From NCBI GenBank assembly GCA_013791775.1, contig VMTE01000037.1, positions 62,001 through 126,000 on the forward strand: a stretch of 64,000 nucleotides of DNA. Reading direction: 5' to 3'. The notes under the pieces were generated by a model. It was not told the DNA's origin. It did not search any database and worked only from the letters and a program-made list of their open reading frames with translations. The position numbers and the translations under genes were made by a program. This DNA is from Hyphomonas sp. (GTDB lineage Bacteria > Pseudomonadota > Alphaproteobacteria > Caulobacterales > Hyphomonadaceae). Shown piece after piece: positions 30,829-40,601 of this stretch. The number at the start of each line of letters is the position of its first letter. Position 1 is the first letter of the stretch.

Positions 30829-32136
30829 ATGCGCACAGGCGGCCGTATCAGTGCAGCCACCGAGATCCTGCGCGACGTGCTGGAGCGCCACCAGCCGATC
30901 AAGATTGCCATTCGCGACTGGGGCAAGCGCGCGCGCTATGCCGGCTCCAAGGACCGGGCCTGGGTCTCCGGCCTGGTGCTGGACGCGCTGCGCAAGCGCA
31001 ACTCCATCGCCCACCACATGGGCCACGACGATCCGCGCGCGCTCGTGCTGGGCGCGCTGCGCATCGCATGGGACTGGAATGCGAGGGATATCGAGCAGGC
31101 CTGCTACGACGATCACGGGCCTACGCCGCTGACGAATGACGAACGTAGCCGCCTGATCCTGGCCCCGGACCCGTCGGCGGCGCCGCATGTGCAGGGCGAC
31201 TTTCCGGAATGGATGACGCCGTACATGCAGCGTGTGTTCGGGCCCGAAGCGGTCATCGAAGCCCAGGCCATGGCGGTGCGGGCGGACGTGGACCTGCGCG
31301 TCAACACGCTGAAGGCGGACGCCGAGAAGGCTGCGCTGCCTCTCAAATCGGTGAAGGCCGAGCCATCGCGCCTGCTGAAGAATGCCTACCATATCCCGGC
31401 GCGCGACCCCACGGAGCGCGAGGACAGCATCGAGGGCATACCTGCGTTTTCCAAAGGCTGGGTCGAGGTGCAGGATGCGGGTAGCCAGATAGCGGCCGCT
31501 GCGGCAAACGCGAAGGCGGACGAACAGGTCATGGACTATTGCGCCGGCGGCGGCGGCAAGACGCTGGCACTTGCCGCGCAGATGGAGGGCAAGGGCCAGA
31601 TCCATGCCTATGATATCGACGGCAAGCGCCTCTCCGCGCTGATCCCGCGCCTGAAGCGTTCCGGCGCCCACAATGTGCAACTCGTACACCCCAGCGAAGG
31701 CAACAGCCTGGAACCGCTTGTGGGACAGATGGACCTCGTGTTTGTCGACGCGCCGTGCACGGGCACCGGCACGTGGCGCCGGCGCCCGGATTCGAAATGG
31801 CGCATTAAGCCCGCCCAGCTCGAGAAGCGGATGCAGGATCAGCGGGAAATCCTGCAGGCGGCGGCAACCTATGTGAAGCCCGGCGGGCGGCTGCTCTACG
31901 CAACCTGCAGCTTCCTGATCGAAGAAGACGAGGACCGCGTGGCCGAGTTCCTGGCCGGTAATCCGGCCTTCACCGAGCGCGATGCGGCCGAAGCGGCCAT
32001 CGCTTCGGGTGCATTGACAGCGCACGGTGCCAGCGTGGTGCGCAAGTTCCGCGGCCCGACCGGCAGCGTGCGGCTGACCCCCCGCCGCGCCGGAACCGAC
32101 GGCTTCTTCTTCGCGCTGCTCGAACGCCGCATGTGA
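30829..32136 (+). CDS. rsmB: 16S rRNA cytosine-C5 methyltransferase RsmB family
   Basis: A 435-residue NOL1/NOP2/sun-family methyltransferase. Residues 1-110 form a NusB-like helical region, and the C-terminal domain has the SAM motif [16 protein letters not shown], the conserved [11 protein letters not shown]ys and the catalytic Cys in LYATCSFL. It is predicted to methylate a C5 position in 16S rRNA. The guaA gene follows after 40 bp. Confidence 0.9.
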   Translation: MRTGGRISAATEILRDVLERHQPIKIAIRDWGKRARYAGSKDRAWVSGLVLDALRKRNSIAHHMGHDDPRALVLGALRIAWDWNARDIEQACYDDHGPTPLTNDERSRLILAPDPSAAPHVQGDFPEWMTPYMQRVFGPEAVIEAQAMAVRADVDLRVNTLKADAEKAALPLKSVKAEPSRLLKNAYHIPARDPTEREDSIEGIPAFSKGWVEVQDAGSQIAAAAANAKADEQVMDYCAGGGGKTLALAAQMEGKGQIHAYDIDGKRLSALIPRLKRSGAHNVQLVHPSEGNSLEPLVGQMDLVFVDAPCTGTGTWRRRPDSKWRIKPAQLEKRMQDQREILQAAATYVKPGGRLLYATCSFLIEEDEDRVAEFLAGNPAFTERDAAEAAIASGALTAHGASVVRKFRGPTGSVRLTPRRAGTDGFFFALLERRM

Positions 32137-32176
32137 GCCATATGGACGAATCCGGCGCGGCGGGCTAAGGCGCCAC

Positions 32177-33739
32177 ATGACTCAAGCCAGCCACGAACGC
32201 GTCCTGATCGTCGATTTCGGCAGCCAGGTGACCCAGCTCATCGCAAGGCGCCTGCGCGAAAGCGGCGTCTATTGCGAAATTCACCCCTACAACAAGGCCG
32301 ATGCCGCCTTCCTCGCGGCCTACGCGCCCAAGGCGATCATCCTCTCGGGGGGACCGTCGAGCGTCTATTGGGACGGCGCACCGATGGCCGATACGGCGAT
32401 CTTCGAGGCAGGCGTTCCCGTGCTCGGCATTTGCTATGGCCAGCAGGTGATGATGCACCAGCTTGGCGGGCGGATCGAAGGGGGCACCAGCCGCGAGTTC
32501 GGCCGGGCCTTCATCGAGCCGGTGGTCATGGATCCGATCCTCGAGGGTCTGTTCGAAGGCGGCAACCCCGAACAGGTCTGGATGAGCCACGGCGATCACG
32601 TTGCCGAAATGGCGCCCGGCTTCGGTGTTATCGCGAAGTCGCCCGGCGCGCCCTACGCCGTGATCGCTGATCCTGAACGCCGGTTCTACGGTACGCAGTT
32701 CCACCCGGAAGTCGTCCACACGGTCCACGGCGCAAAGATCCTGCGCAATTTCATTCACGGCGTCGCCGGTCTGAAGGGCGACTGGACGATGGCCGCCTAC
32801 AGGGCCGAAGCGATCGCGAAAATCCGCGCGCAGGTCGGCAAGGGGCGTGTCATTTGCGGCCTGTCGGGCGGCGTCGATTCGTCGGTTGCGGCCGTGCTGA
32901 TCCACGAAGCCATCGGTGAGCAGCTAACCTGCGTCTACGTTGATCACGGACTGATGCGCGCGGGCGAGAGCGAACAGGTCGTGAGCCTGTTCCGGGAACA
33001 CTACAACATCCCGCTGGTGCACGTGGACGCATCCGAGCTGTTCCTCGGCAAGCTCGCCGGCGTGTCCGACCCGGAGTCAAAGCGCAAGATCATCGGCGGC
33101 CTGTTCATCGACGTGTTCGATGAGGAAGCAAAGAAGATCGGCGGCGCTGACTTCCTGGCGCAAGGCACGCTCTATCCGGACGTCATCGAAAGCGTTTCGG
33201 TGAGCGGTGGCCCGAGCATGACGATCAAGAGCCACCACAATGTGGGCGGTCTGCCGGCGCGCATGAAGATGAAGCTGGTCGAGCCCTTGCGCGAGCTGTT
33301 CAAGGACGAGGTGCGCGCGCTCGGCCGGGAGCTCGGCCTGCCGGACGCCTTCGTCGGCCGCCATCCGTTTCCCGGACCGGGCCTTGCCATCCGCATTCCC
33401 GGCGACATCACCCGCGCAAAGGCCGACACCTTGCGCAAGGCAGATGCGATCTACATCGACGAGATCAGGAAGGCCGGTCTCTATGACGAGATCTGGCAGG
33501 CGTTCAGCGTATTGCTTCCCGTGAACACCGTCGGCGTGATGGGCGACGTGCGAACCTATGAAGCGGTTCTGGCGCTGCGCGCGGTGACGAGTATCGACGG
33601 GATGACCGCCGATTATTATCCGTTCGACCACGCCTTCCTTGGCCGAGTTGCGACGCGCATCATCAACGAGGTCAAGGGCGTGAACCGCGTGGTGTACGAT
33701 ATCACATCGAAACCGCCGGGCACGATCGAGTGGGAGTAA
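32177..33739 (+). CDS. guaA: GMP synthase (glutamine-hydrolysing)
   Basis: A 520-residue enzyme converting XMP to GMP. The amidotransferase domain (1-200) has [15 protein letters not shown] and FHPEVVHTV, the ATP pyrophosphatase domain has [14 protein letters not shown], and the C-terminal dimerisation domain ends [18 protein letters not shown], the invariant end. Confidence 0.97.
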   Translation: MTQASHERVLIVDFGSQVTQLIARRLRESGVYCEIHPYNKADAAFLAAYAPKAIILSGGPSSVYWDGAPMADTAIFEAGVPVLGICYGQQVMMHQLGGRIEGGTSREFGRAFIEPVVMDPILEGLFEGGNPEQVWMSHGDHVAEMAPGFGVIAKSPGAPYAVIADPERRFYGTQFHPEVVHTVHGAKILRNFIHGVAGLKGDWTMAAYRAEAIAKIRAQVGKGRVICGLSGGVDSSVAAVLIHEAIGEQLTCVYVDHGLMRAGESEQVVSLFREHYNIPLVHVDASELFLGKLAGVSDPESKRKIIGGLFIDVFDEEAKKIGGADFLAQGTLYPDVIESVSVSGGPSMTIKSHHNVGGLPARMKMKLVEPLRELFKDEVRALGRELGLPDAFVGRHPFPGPGLAIRIPGDITRAKADTLRKADAIYIDEIRKAGLYDEIWQAFSVLLPVNTVGVMGDVRTYEAVLALRAVTSIDGMTADYYPFDHAFLGRVATRIINEVKGVNRVVYDITSKPPGTIEWE

Positions 33740-33794
33740 CCTCGCGTCTTTCGCATCCGGGCGATCACGGCCGATAAGTCCACCAAGGTCCTCC

Positions 33795-33822
33795 AAAAAA
33801 TAGGGCGCTCCGAAGAGCGCCC
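33795..33822 (-). terminator. Intrinsic terminator of the TonB-dependent receptor gene
   Basis: On the minus strand GGGCGCTC and GAGCGCCC form an 8-bp stem closed by a TTCG tetraloop, followed by TATTTTTTGG. It lies 25 bp past the receptor stop. A stable UUCG loop plus a U-run is a textbook terminator. Confidence 0.88.
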
Positions 33823-33846
33823 AGTTCCGGATCCGGCAGCGTTTCT

Positions 33847-36168
33847 TCAGAACGTGTAGCCGATGGTGATGCCGTACGACCGCGGCGGGAGGTAGGTGCC
33901 TGTGGTCGTCCGGCTGGTCGAAATTGCGAACGCGCCTGACAGCACGAACTCATCCGTGATGTTCTTTGCCCAGAGGTTCAGGGTCAGGTCTTCGTTTGGA
34001 AACGTGTAGGTGAGGTTGGCATCCAGGATGCCATACGCGTCCGCACCCATGAGCGGATCGTTGAACTCGGTGTAGAACTGCTCGCCTTTGTAAGCATAGG
34101 CCACCGAGTAGTCGATCATGCCGCCGTTCGCCAGATCCTGCGTATAGGTGCCGCGCAGGCCGAAGGAATAGTCCGGCGTGTTGCGGGGACGATTTCCTGC
34201 CAGGTCATCCGGAATGGCAGCCGTGCCGTCCAGAATGACGAGGGGGTCCAGCACGTTCAGCGTCGAGAATTCGTTGAACGCGATATCGTACAGGGTGCCA
34301 TTGAAATCCAGGCGCAGGTTTTCGGTGGCAAGCCAGCTGCCTTCGATCTCGATGCCTTCGCCTTCGGTTTCAGCCGCGTTTTCCACGCTGGTGGTGAAGA
34401 ACGGGGGCGTGGGAATGGCAATGGTGCGGTCAAACTGCGCGTCAGTGACCGTGTACATGAAGGCCACCGCAGACAGGTTCAGCGCACCATCAAGGTATAT
34501 GCCCTTGATACCGGCCTCCCAGTTCTCGATCGTTTCGGGATTGATCAGGTCAGGGCTGGTATCGCCCAGCGCCGCGGTTCCGGACTTGAAGCCTTCCGAG
34601 AAGGTCGCAAACAGCATGCTGTCGCCGATATCATATTCGAGCCCGACTTCCGGCGAGAAGTCAGAATAGCTGCGAACCCGCACGACATTGTTGAACGGGT
34701 TGGCGGCGCCATTGAAGAAGGAGTTCGTGACCGTCCGCTCTTCTTCCGAGTACCGCGCGCCGAGCTTCAGGCGGAACGCGTCTGTCAGGTCGTAGGTAAA
34801 GTTCACGAAGGCCGCATAGGCTTCGACGTCCATCGTGGCGGGGATGACCACCCGGGCACGCGGAACTGCAGGATATACGCCGTTGACATAGGCCGCACGC
34901 GGATCAGTGCCTATGAGGATGTCGCTTTGAATCGTGTCTTCGAAATAATAGGCGCCGACGATGCCGCGCCAGCGATTGGCGTCGAACAGCAATTGGAGTT
35001 CCTGGGAAAGCTGCTGGTTTTCGACACGCTGGTACTGGTTGGTGGACGGGAAAACCGTCGGCACGCCATTGACGATCACTTGCTCCACACCGTTGATACG
35101 GTTGGAGATATCGAAGTCCTGAAGCAGTGTGCTGATGCCCTCACGATAGTTCGTGACCGACCGGAAGTTCATCAGGTCATTGATGTCGATATCGAGCGTG
35201 TTTGTGACGCTGAAGGTTTCCAGGTCGCCGATCGGAACATGATCGCCGCCGATGTCCCGTGAGTTTGCGCGGGCATCAGGACCGGCGCGTCCGAGCAGGC
35301 TGTCGACAGCCGCGTTGGAATACAGACCAGTCGCGCGGATCGCTTCAACCTGATCGGCCGTGAACGTGTCACGAATAAATTTGACCGCCTTGGACTTCTC
35401 GTCTTCCTGATAATACTCGACCATCACGAGGTTCGAAACGCGGTCGGTAAGATCGAAGTTCAGCTGGCCGCGAATGCCGAGTTTGTTGGCGTCGTCAATG
35501 TCTTCACCCGTCAGGGTGTGTGTACCGTAGCCTTCCCGGTTCTGGTAGCGAAGGGCGACGCGTCCCTGAATGCTGTCCGTGAGCGGACCAGAGAGAGCAT
35601 TTTCGGTGATGATGTTCAATTCCGGCCCACCGATCGTGAACCGGGTATAACCTTCGAGTTCGTCCGTGGGTTTGGCGGAAATCAGGTTGACCGAGCCGCC
35701 GGTCGCGTTGCGGCCATACAGAGTCCCCTGAGGACCGCGAATGACCTCGACGCGCTCAAGATCGTAGAGCGAAGCGAACTGCTGTGAAGCCTGAGAAACG
35801 ACGGCGCCATCGACGTGCAGGGCAACGGACGGATCCATGCCGGGAAAGGAAGAGTTCATGCCGATGCCGCGCACGAAGATCTTGGCGAAGGCAAAATCGT
35901 TGCCGATCGTCAGGCCCGGGATGACGACCTGGAGGTCCTCCAGCGTGTCAATCTGTGCGTTGGCGATCAGTTCGGGCGAAACGACGGAAACGGCTGCGCT
36001 CACGTCTTGCAAGGTCTGCTCGCGCTTGGCGGCGGTAACCGTGACGATTTCCAGTTTTCTGACGTCGTGCTCTTCGGCCTCCTGCGCCGAAGCTGCGCCC
36101 GATGCCAGGATCATGGTGCACGCCGAAACGGCGGATCCAGCCCAATAGCCGAGTTTCAGGTGTGTCAT
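33847..36168 (-). CDS. TonB-dependent outer-membrane receptor
   Basis: A 773-residue receptor with a signal peptide (cut near ASAQE), a TonB-box-like segment EIVTVTAAKR, a plug domain (about 55-165, with VEVIRGPQGTLYGRNATGG) and a 22-strand-type barrel ending in SYGITIGYTF. It imports an unknown ligand using the proton motive force through TonB. GGAGG precedes the ATG. The neighbour is a divergent LysR-type regulator that probably controls it. No transport or catabolic enzyme gene is next to it, so the substrate is unknown. Confidence 0.93.
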   Translation of the reverse strand: MTHLKLGYWAGSAVSACTMILASGAASAQEAEEHDVRKLEIVTVTAAKREQTLQDVSAAVSVVSPELIANAQIDTLEDLQVVIPGLTIGNDFAFAKIFVRGIGMNSSFPGMDPSVALHVDGAVVSQASQQFASLYDLERVEVIRGPQGTLYGRNATGGSVNLISAKPTDELEGYTRFTIGGPELNIITENALSGPLTDSIQGRVALRYQNREGYGTHTLTGEDIDDANKLGIRGQLNFDLTDRVSNLVMVEYYQEDEKSKAVKFIRDTFTADQVEAIRATGLYSNAAVDSLLGRAGPDARANSRDIGGDHVPIGDLETFSVTNTLDIDINDLMNFRSVTNYREGISTLLQDFDISNRINGVEQVIVNGVPTVFPSTNQYQRVENQQLSQELQLLFDANRWRGIVGAYYFEDTIQSDILIGTDPRAAYVNGVYPAVPRARVVIPATMDVEAYAAFVNFTYDLTDAFRLKLGARYSEEERTVTNSFFNGAANPFNNVVRVRSYSDFSPEVGLEYDIGDSMLFATFSEGFKSGTAALGDTSPDLINPETIENWEAGIKGIYLDGALNLSAVAFMYTVTDAQFDRTIAIPTPPFFTTSVENAAETEGEGIEIEGSWLATENLRLDFNGTLYDIAFNEFSTLNVLDPLVILDGTAAIPDDLAGNRPRNTPDYSFGLRGTYTQDLANGGMIDYSVAYAYKGEQFYTEFNDPLMGADAYGILDANLTYTFPNEDLTLNLWAKNITDEFVLSGAFAISTSRTTTGTYLPPRSYGITIGYTF

Positions 36169-36511
36169 TTCAGGCGTCCTCCCAGGATGATGTCGTGTCC
36201 GGCAACTTCAGCTGCTCTGGTGTGAGAGTATGCGCGCTTGGATTTTCCTACCAATTGGATTCAAGGCGCTGCTATTGTATTTAGCTAAAATGAGTATTGT
36301 CTAAGCGATAGAACGACCGCCTTGAGCCTCAGCGCACAGGAGGGTGGAGCGGGTGAGAGCGTTGTAATAATAGCAATTAGCATCGGTTTTTGCGCGATGG
36401 ATTTCGAGTGTTACATAAAAGCGACGAGTGGCAGACAATTCGAAGTGTCGAAACGTACCCTCTCTGTTGATCCGTAAATTCTCAAAGAAGGGATTCATTT
36501 TAGGCCGAAAC
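36169..36511. promoter_or_regulatory. Divergent control region between the receptor and LysR-type gene
   Basis: This 343-bp AT-richer spacer has no gene. It contains the palindrome TTTAGCTAAA (36280-36289) and a TATTGT direct repeat at 36273-36278 and 36295-36300, 22 bp apart (two helical turns). These fit the spacing expected for binding of a dimeric regulator. Promoter elements for both genes should lie here but none was assigned with confidence. Confidence 0.5.
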
Positions 36512-37759
36512 ATGCACGTCAACATCAGGCACTTTGCAGCGATTTCTGCCGTCGCAAGAGAACGGAGTGTTCAGCGCGCTGCCGAGTGCGTTCACTTGGC
36601 GCAACCGACAATATCACAGGCAATACTCAAGATTGAGCAGACGTTGGCGGTACAGCTGTTTCACCGTACCGGTTCCGGAATGCTCCCGACGAATGCCTGT
36701 CTGGAATTTGCAGAGCGCATTGACAGAGGCATGGCATTTCTGGCGCGCGCCGACGCTGCGATTGCCGGCCGGAGATTGCCCGATCAGTCTGCGTCTCACG
36801 ACGCCCCGATTTCCAACAGGGCAACCTATTCGCAGTTGCAGGCGTTGATGGCGGTCGTCAAGTTCAGCAGTTACACTGCGGCGGCAGCATCCATCGGTGT
36901 GAAGATTCCCACACTGCACAAAGCCGTCAAGGAACTGGAGGAAACAGCGCAAGTCGAATTGCTCAAGCGGCGCGGCAGATCCGTTGAGCCGACCGAACTC
37001 GCCCGAACCATCAGTCAGCATGCGGGCGTGGCTCTGGCTGAATTCAGCTACGCGCATGAGGAGCTCTCCGAACTGTCGGGGGACCGCATCAATCAACTCG
37101 CCATCGGGTCATTGCCGCTTGGGCGCAGTTTCCTCATACCTCGGGCCATTGACGTGATGCTCGCTCGTGAACCCAGTGTGCGGATCAGCTTGGACAATGC
37201 TTCGTATGTCGAACAGCTGGCCGCGTTGCGCAACGGCGATCTGGACATGATCTTCGGCGCATTGCGGTATCCTTGCCCTTCGAATGACGTGCTTCAGGAA
37301 GCCCTTTTTACCGACTCGCTTTCGATTCTCGCCCGCACCGGGCATCCCGCGCTCTGCCGCGCGGAACTGGATCTCGAGTTTCTGGCCGGTTTCCCCTGGA
37401 TCGTGCCGCCCAAATCAATTCCCACGCGCGTCCACTTCGAAAATTTCTTCCTGGGGAAAATCGGAAGAGTGCCGTCCTCGATCATCGAGTGCAGCTCACC
37501 GGTTGCCGTGCGCGAGATGCTCCTCGGCGCAGATCGCCTGAGCTTCATGTCGAAACGCCAGCTCAGCCGCGAAATCGCGGAGGGGCGCCTGATGGCGGTG
37601 GTTGAAGACATAGCCGGAACTGAACGCGAGATCGGGCTTACGACCCGAAAGGATTGGAAGCCGACACGTGTGCGCGCCGCATTCATCGACATACTGCGCG
37701 AGGTCGCGCGGGAGAACTACCAGGTGATCAATCAGGTTGTTCCGGTCGACACGGCCTGA
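36512..37759 (+). CDS. LysR-type regulator with two tandem helix-turn-helix domains
   Basis: A 415-residue protein when started at 36512 (MHVNIRHFAAISAV); normal LysR proteins are about 300. The first HTH lies at residues 1-62 (RHFAAISAVARERSVQRAA...AQPTISQAILKIEQ), and a second LysR-like HTH at 104-165 (YSQLQALMAVVKFSSYTAAA...KIPTLHKAVKELEE). It is followed by an effector-binding domain (about 190-400). The second helix lacks the usual Ser-Gln-pair residues (IPTLHKAVKELE), so only one unit may read DNA tightly. It probably controls the divergent TonB receptor. Confidence 0.88.
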   Translation: MHVNIRHFAAISAVARERSVQRAAECVHLAQPTISQAILKIEQTLAVQLFHRTGSGMLPTNACLEFAERIDRGMAFLARADAAIAGRRLPDQSASHDAPISNRATYSQLQALMAVVKFSSYTAAAASIGVKIPTLHKAVKELEETAQVELLKRRGRSVEPTELARTISQHAGVALAEFSYAHEELSELSGDRINQLAIGSLPLGRSFLIPRAIDVMLAREPSVRISLDNASYVEQLAALRNGDLDMIFGALRYPCPSNDVLQEALFTDSLSILARTGHPALCRAELDLEFLAGFPWIVPPKSIPTRVHFENFFLGKIGRVPSSIIECSSPVAVREMLLGADRLSFMSKRQLSREIAEGRLMAVVEDIAGTEREIGLTTRKDWKPTRVRAAFIDILREVARENYQVINQVVPVDTA

Positions 37760-38077
37760 AGTGCTTGTCCCAACTTCTCGGGTTTTTGCGAGAGTGCATG
37801 AACAGGGGAAGGGGGGGCTGTTTCCGGGTTAACAGGAGGTGAAGCGCCCCGGCGCGCGTAAAGCGCAGCGCGTGCCGAATGGAGAGGCTGGTTGAGCTCC
37901 GCATGACGCACGCCTGGCGCACAGCAAGCGCGAATAACGGCATGCAATCAATGTACTATCTATGGAGCGCATAATCAATATTATGGGAAATGAAAACAGA
38001 CGCTACGTATGCCCACGCGCCTGTCGCCCAGGGTCTGCCAATCGTCGCAGGCCCCGAGCCACGTCCCTGCACCGGCG
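37760..38077. other. 318-bp gap, no gene recognised
   Basis: The gap lies between the LysR-type gene and the convergent MBL hydrolase gene. Short ORFs here have no family features. A weak hairpin (CTCG/CGAG around TTTTTG near 37777-37795) might end the LysR transcript. Nothing else was seen. Confidence 0.4.
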
Positions 38078-38884
38078 TCAGGCCTCGAACGCCACCTGCA
38101 TGCCATCATAAGCCGGTTCGACGCCCGCCGGCAATTCCCGCAGCATCGTCCGGTAATCCAGATCAACGTGCAAGTTCGTCAGGATCGCCCGCCTCGGCTT
38201 CAACTCCGCGATCCATGCCAGAGTTAACTCGAGATGCGCATGCGACGGGTGCGGCGTGTAGCGCAGCGCGTCGATGATCAAGGTGTCGAGCCCCTTCAGC
38301 GCGTCCAATGTGCGCGCCGGCAGTCCGTTGACGTCGTTGCAGTAAGCCAGATCGCCGATGCGGAACCCAAGGCACCTGATACGGCCGTGCTCCATGTCGA
38401 GCGGCAGGAATTCCACAGGGCCGCCGCGACCGTGCACATCGAACGCCTCAAACGGCGTGATGACCGGCTGGATATCTAGAATCGGCGGATACCCGCCCGC
38501 ACCGCGAAAGATGTAGTCGAACCGCTCTGTCAGGCTCGTCTGCGTCGCCGCATCGAAATGGACCGGAATCTGGGCGTGCTGGCGAATGGCCAGCGCCCGC
38601 ACGTCGTCAATCCCGTGAGCCTGGTCAGCATGATCGTGGGTGTAGACGACCGCGTCGAGATGAGTGGTGCCGGCCGCCAGCAACTGCTCGCGCAGGTCGG
38701 GTGACGTGTCGATGAGAATGGTGGTGGTCAGGCCCGCGGCGTTCGTCTTTTCCACCAACGCGCTGCACCGGGTGCGGCGATTGCGGGGCTCTGCAGGATC
38801 GCAGGCGCCCCAGTCACCGCCGACACGCGGGACACCGCCGGACGAGCCGGTGCCGAGCAGGGTGAAGCGGGCCCGCGCCATCAA
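38078..38884 (-). CDS. PhnP-like metallo-beta-lactamase-fold hydrolase
   Basis: A 268-residue MBL-fold enzyme with FTLLGTGSSGGVPR at the start and the metal motif YTHDHADQAHGIDD (HxHxDH type). Further ligands are suggested by the C-terminal DALRYTPHPSHAHLEL stretch. PhnP-type members are cyclic phosphodiesterases, but this conserved alphaproteobacterial copy next to tatD has no proven role. Its start overlaps the tatD stop by 4 bp. Confidence 0.88.
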   Translation of the reverse strand: MMARARFTLLGTGSSGGVPRVGGDWGACDPAEPRNRRTRCSALVEKTNAAGLTTTILIDTSPDLREQLLAAGTTHLDAVVYTHDHADQAHGIDDVRALAIRQHAQIPVHFDAATQTSLTERFDYIFRGAGGYPPILDIQPVITPFEAFDVHGRGGPVEFLPLDMEHGRIRCLGFRIGDLAYCNDVNGLPARTLDALKGLDTLIIDALRYTPHPSHAHLELTLAWIAELKPRRAILTNLHVDLDYRTMLRELPAGVEPAYDGMQVAFEA

Positions 38885-39654
38885 GCCGCAACCTTTGAGA
38901 AGAGCTTGAGCGCGTTCTGCGTGGTGACCCGCGCCACTGTCTCCAGGTCCGTTTCCTTCAGTTGCGCCAGCGCTTCCGCGACGTGCACAAGGAAGGCCGG
39001 TTCATTGCGCCGGCCTCGCATCGGCACGGGCGCAAGGTACGGACAATCTGTTTCGAGGATCAGGCGCTCAAGCGGCACATCGGCGATCACCGCGCGCACC
39101 GCCTTGGCGCTCTTGAACGACAGAATTCCCGAGACCGACACATACGCGCCGAGCGCCAGCGCACGCTGGCAAAGGTCGGCGCCGCCCGTGTAGCAATGCA
39201 ACAGCGGCTTGAACGCGCCCCGCGCGAATTCTTCTTCGAGGATATCCGCAACTGCGCCGTCCGCTTCGCGCGTGTGGAGGATCAGCGGCAAACCGGTCTC
39301 GCGTGCAGCATTTATATGTTCGCGGAGGCTGCGCACCTGGTCGGCTTCAGGGCTGTAGCCGTAGTGGTAGTCGAGGCCCGTCTCACCGATGGCGACCACC
39401 TTCGGGTGGGCTGCCTCGGCGATCAGTATCCCGGCGGTGAGTTGCGTGAAATCCTTGGCGTGATGGGGGTGGACGCCGACCGAGCACCAGATGTCCGCAT
39501 GCGCCTCGGCGATGGCCCGGACGGCCGGAAAATTGTCGTAGCGGTCGCAGATCGCGAGAAAGCGCTCCACGCCTTCGCCGCGCGCCCGGACGAGGACATC
39601 TTCGAGGTCTTCAGCGAAGGCTTCGCCGTGCAGGTTTACGTGTGTGTCGAACAT
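38881..39654 (-). CDS. tatD: TatD family metal-dependent DNase
   Basis: A 257-residue TIM-barrel hydrolase. The visible motifs are FDTHVNLHGEAF at the N-terminus, SVGVHPHHAKDF, AIGETGLDYHYGYSP, PLILHTREADG, LLHCYTGG and LETDCPYLAPVPMRGRRNEP, in family order. TatD enzymes are Mg-dependent 3'-5' DNases. Twelve bases separate it from holB; metG, which usually lies between them in relatives, is missing here. Confidence 0.93.
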   Translation of the reverse strand: MFDTHVNLHGEAFAEDLEDVLVRARGEGVERFLAICDRYDNFPAVRAIAEAHADIWCSVGVHPHHAKDFTQLTAGILIAEAAHPKVVAIGETGLDYHYGYSPEADQVRSLREHINAARETGLPLILHTREADGAVADILEEEFARGAFKPLLHCYTGGADLCQRALALGAYVSVSGILSFKSAKAVRAVIADVPLERLILETDCPYLAPVPMRGRRNEPAFLVHVAEALAQLKETDLETVARVTTQNALKLFSKVAA

Positions 39655-39665
39655 CTGAGCGGCGT

Positions 39666-40601
39666 TTAGACGGGCTGCGCCAATTCATAAAGGCCCGCGA
39701 CCAGTTTTGCGGCCACCTGGGCGGCGTCCATGTTCAACAATTCGGCGTCGCCGGTCAGCCGTGCCAGCTTCAGCCACAGCTTGGCAGCGGCGGGATGTGT
39801 CTCCGCACGGTCAGCGACCCAGTCCATCAGTTCTGACTGAAAGGCTTCCATGGCAGCAGCATCCACAGCAGCGGCCGACAGCGCCGGCATCACGAGACTG
39901 TCGGGCAAGCCGGGTGCGTACCGGAGCAGGGCGCGGGCGGCCTCTGCAGCGGCAAGCGCGGAAGGCGACGACAGCCTGATGCCCTTCCCCGGCCTGCCCT
40001 TCGCGATCCGGGCGGCGTCCCTGGGCGCGCCGGCAGCCTCGAGCGCCTTACTGCAATCAGATTCGGACAAGGCGGAAAGCTTCAGCACCCGGCACCGCGA
40101 CCGGATGGTGGGAAGGATCGGCTGGCGCCCGTGATTGATCAGAAACAGCACGCAGCGCGGCGGCGGCTCTTCCAACGTCTTCAGCAGCGCGTTGGCCCCG
40201 TTCCTGTTTGCCTCATCAATCGCATCGACGATGCCGATGCGCCAACCGCCCAGCGCCGGCTTCATCGTGAAGAAGTCGGTCAGCGCCCGGATCTGGTCCA
40301 CCGTGATGTCCTGGGTGAGCTTTCCCTTGTCATTTAGTTCGCGGCGGACGACCCGGAAGTCGGGATGGTTGCCGGACGCAACAGCGCGCCAGACAGGATC
40401 CGCATCATCTGAATCCAGCGGCCGGTCGGCTGGTCCGCGCGCGCCGAACAGGTAACCGGTGAGCCGGGCGGCGAGCCGGGCCTTGCCGATACCTTCAGGG
40501 CCTTCTATCAGCCAGGCGTGATGGAGCCGGGTTTGAGCGTGTGCGTCCAGGAAGAGGCGCTCTGCCGCCTCGTGCCCGAACAGGGGCCAGCCCACGCTCA
40601 C
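39666..40601 (-). CDS. holB: DNA polymerase III delta' subunit
   Basis: A clamp-loader subunit. The GTG at 40601 overlaps the tmk TGA (GTGA) and gives a 311-residue protein starting MSVGWPLFGHEAAERLF; the ORF can extend to 40646, but coupling favours the GTG. The AAA+ fold is seen as HAWLIEGPEGIGKARLA near residue 28 and NALLKTLEEPPPRCVLFLI. A Lys replaces the usual P-loop threonine region detail only slightly; delta' normally does not hydrolyse ATP. Confidence 0.9.
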   Translation of the reverse strand: MSVGWPLFGHEAAERLFLDAHAQTRLHHAWLIEGPEGIGKARLAARLTGYLFGARGPADRPLDSDDADPVWRAVASGNHPDFRVVRRELNDKGKLTQDITVDQIRALTDFFTMKPALGGWRIGIVDAIDEANRNGANALLKTLEEPPPRCVLFLINHGRQPILPTIRSRCRVLKLSALSESDCSKALEAAGAPRDAARIAKGRPGKGIRLSSPSALAAAEAARALLRYAPGLPDSLVMPALSAAAVDAAAMEAFQSELMDWVADRAETHPAAAKLWLKLARLTGDAELLNMDAAQVAAKLVAGLYELAQPV

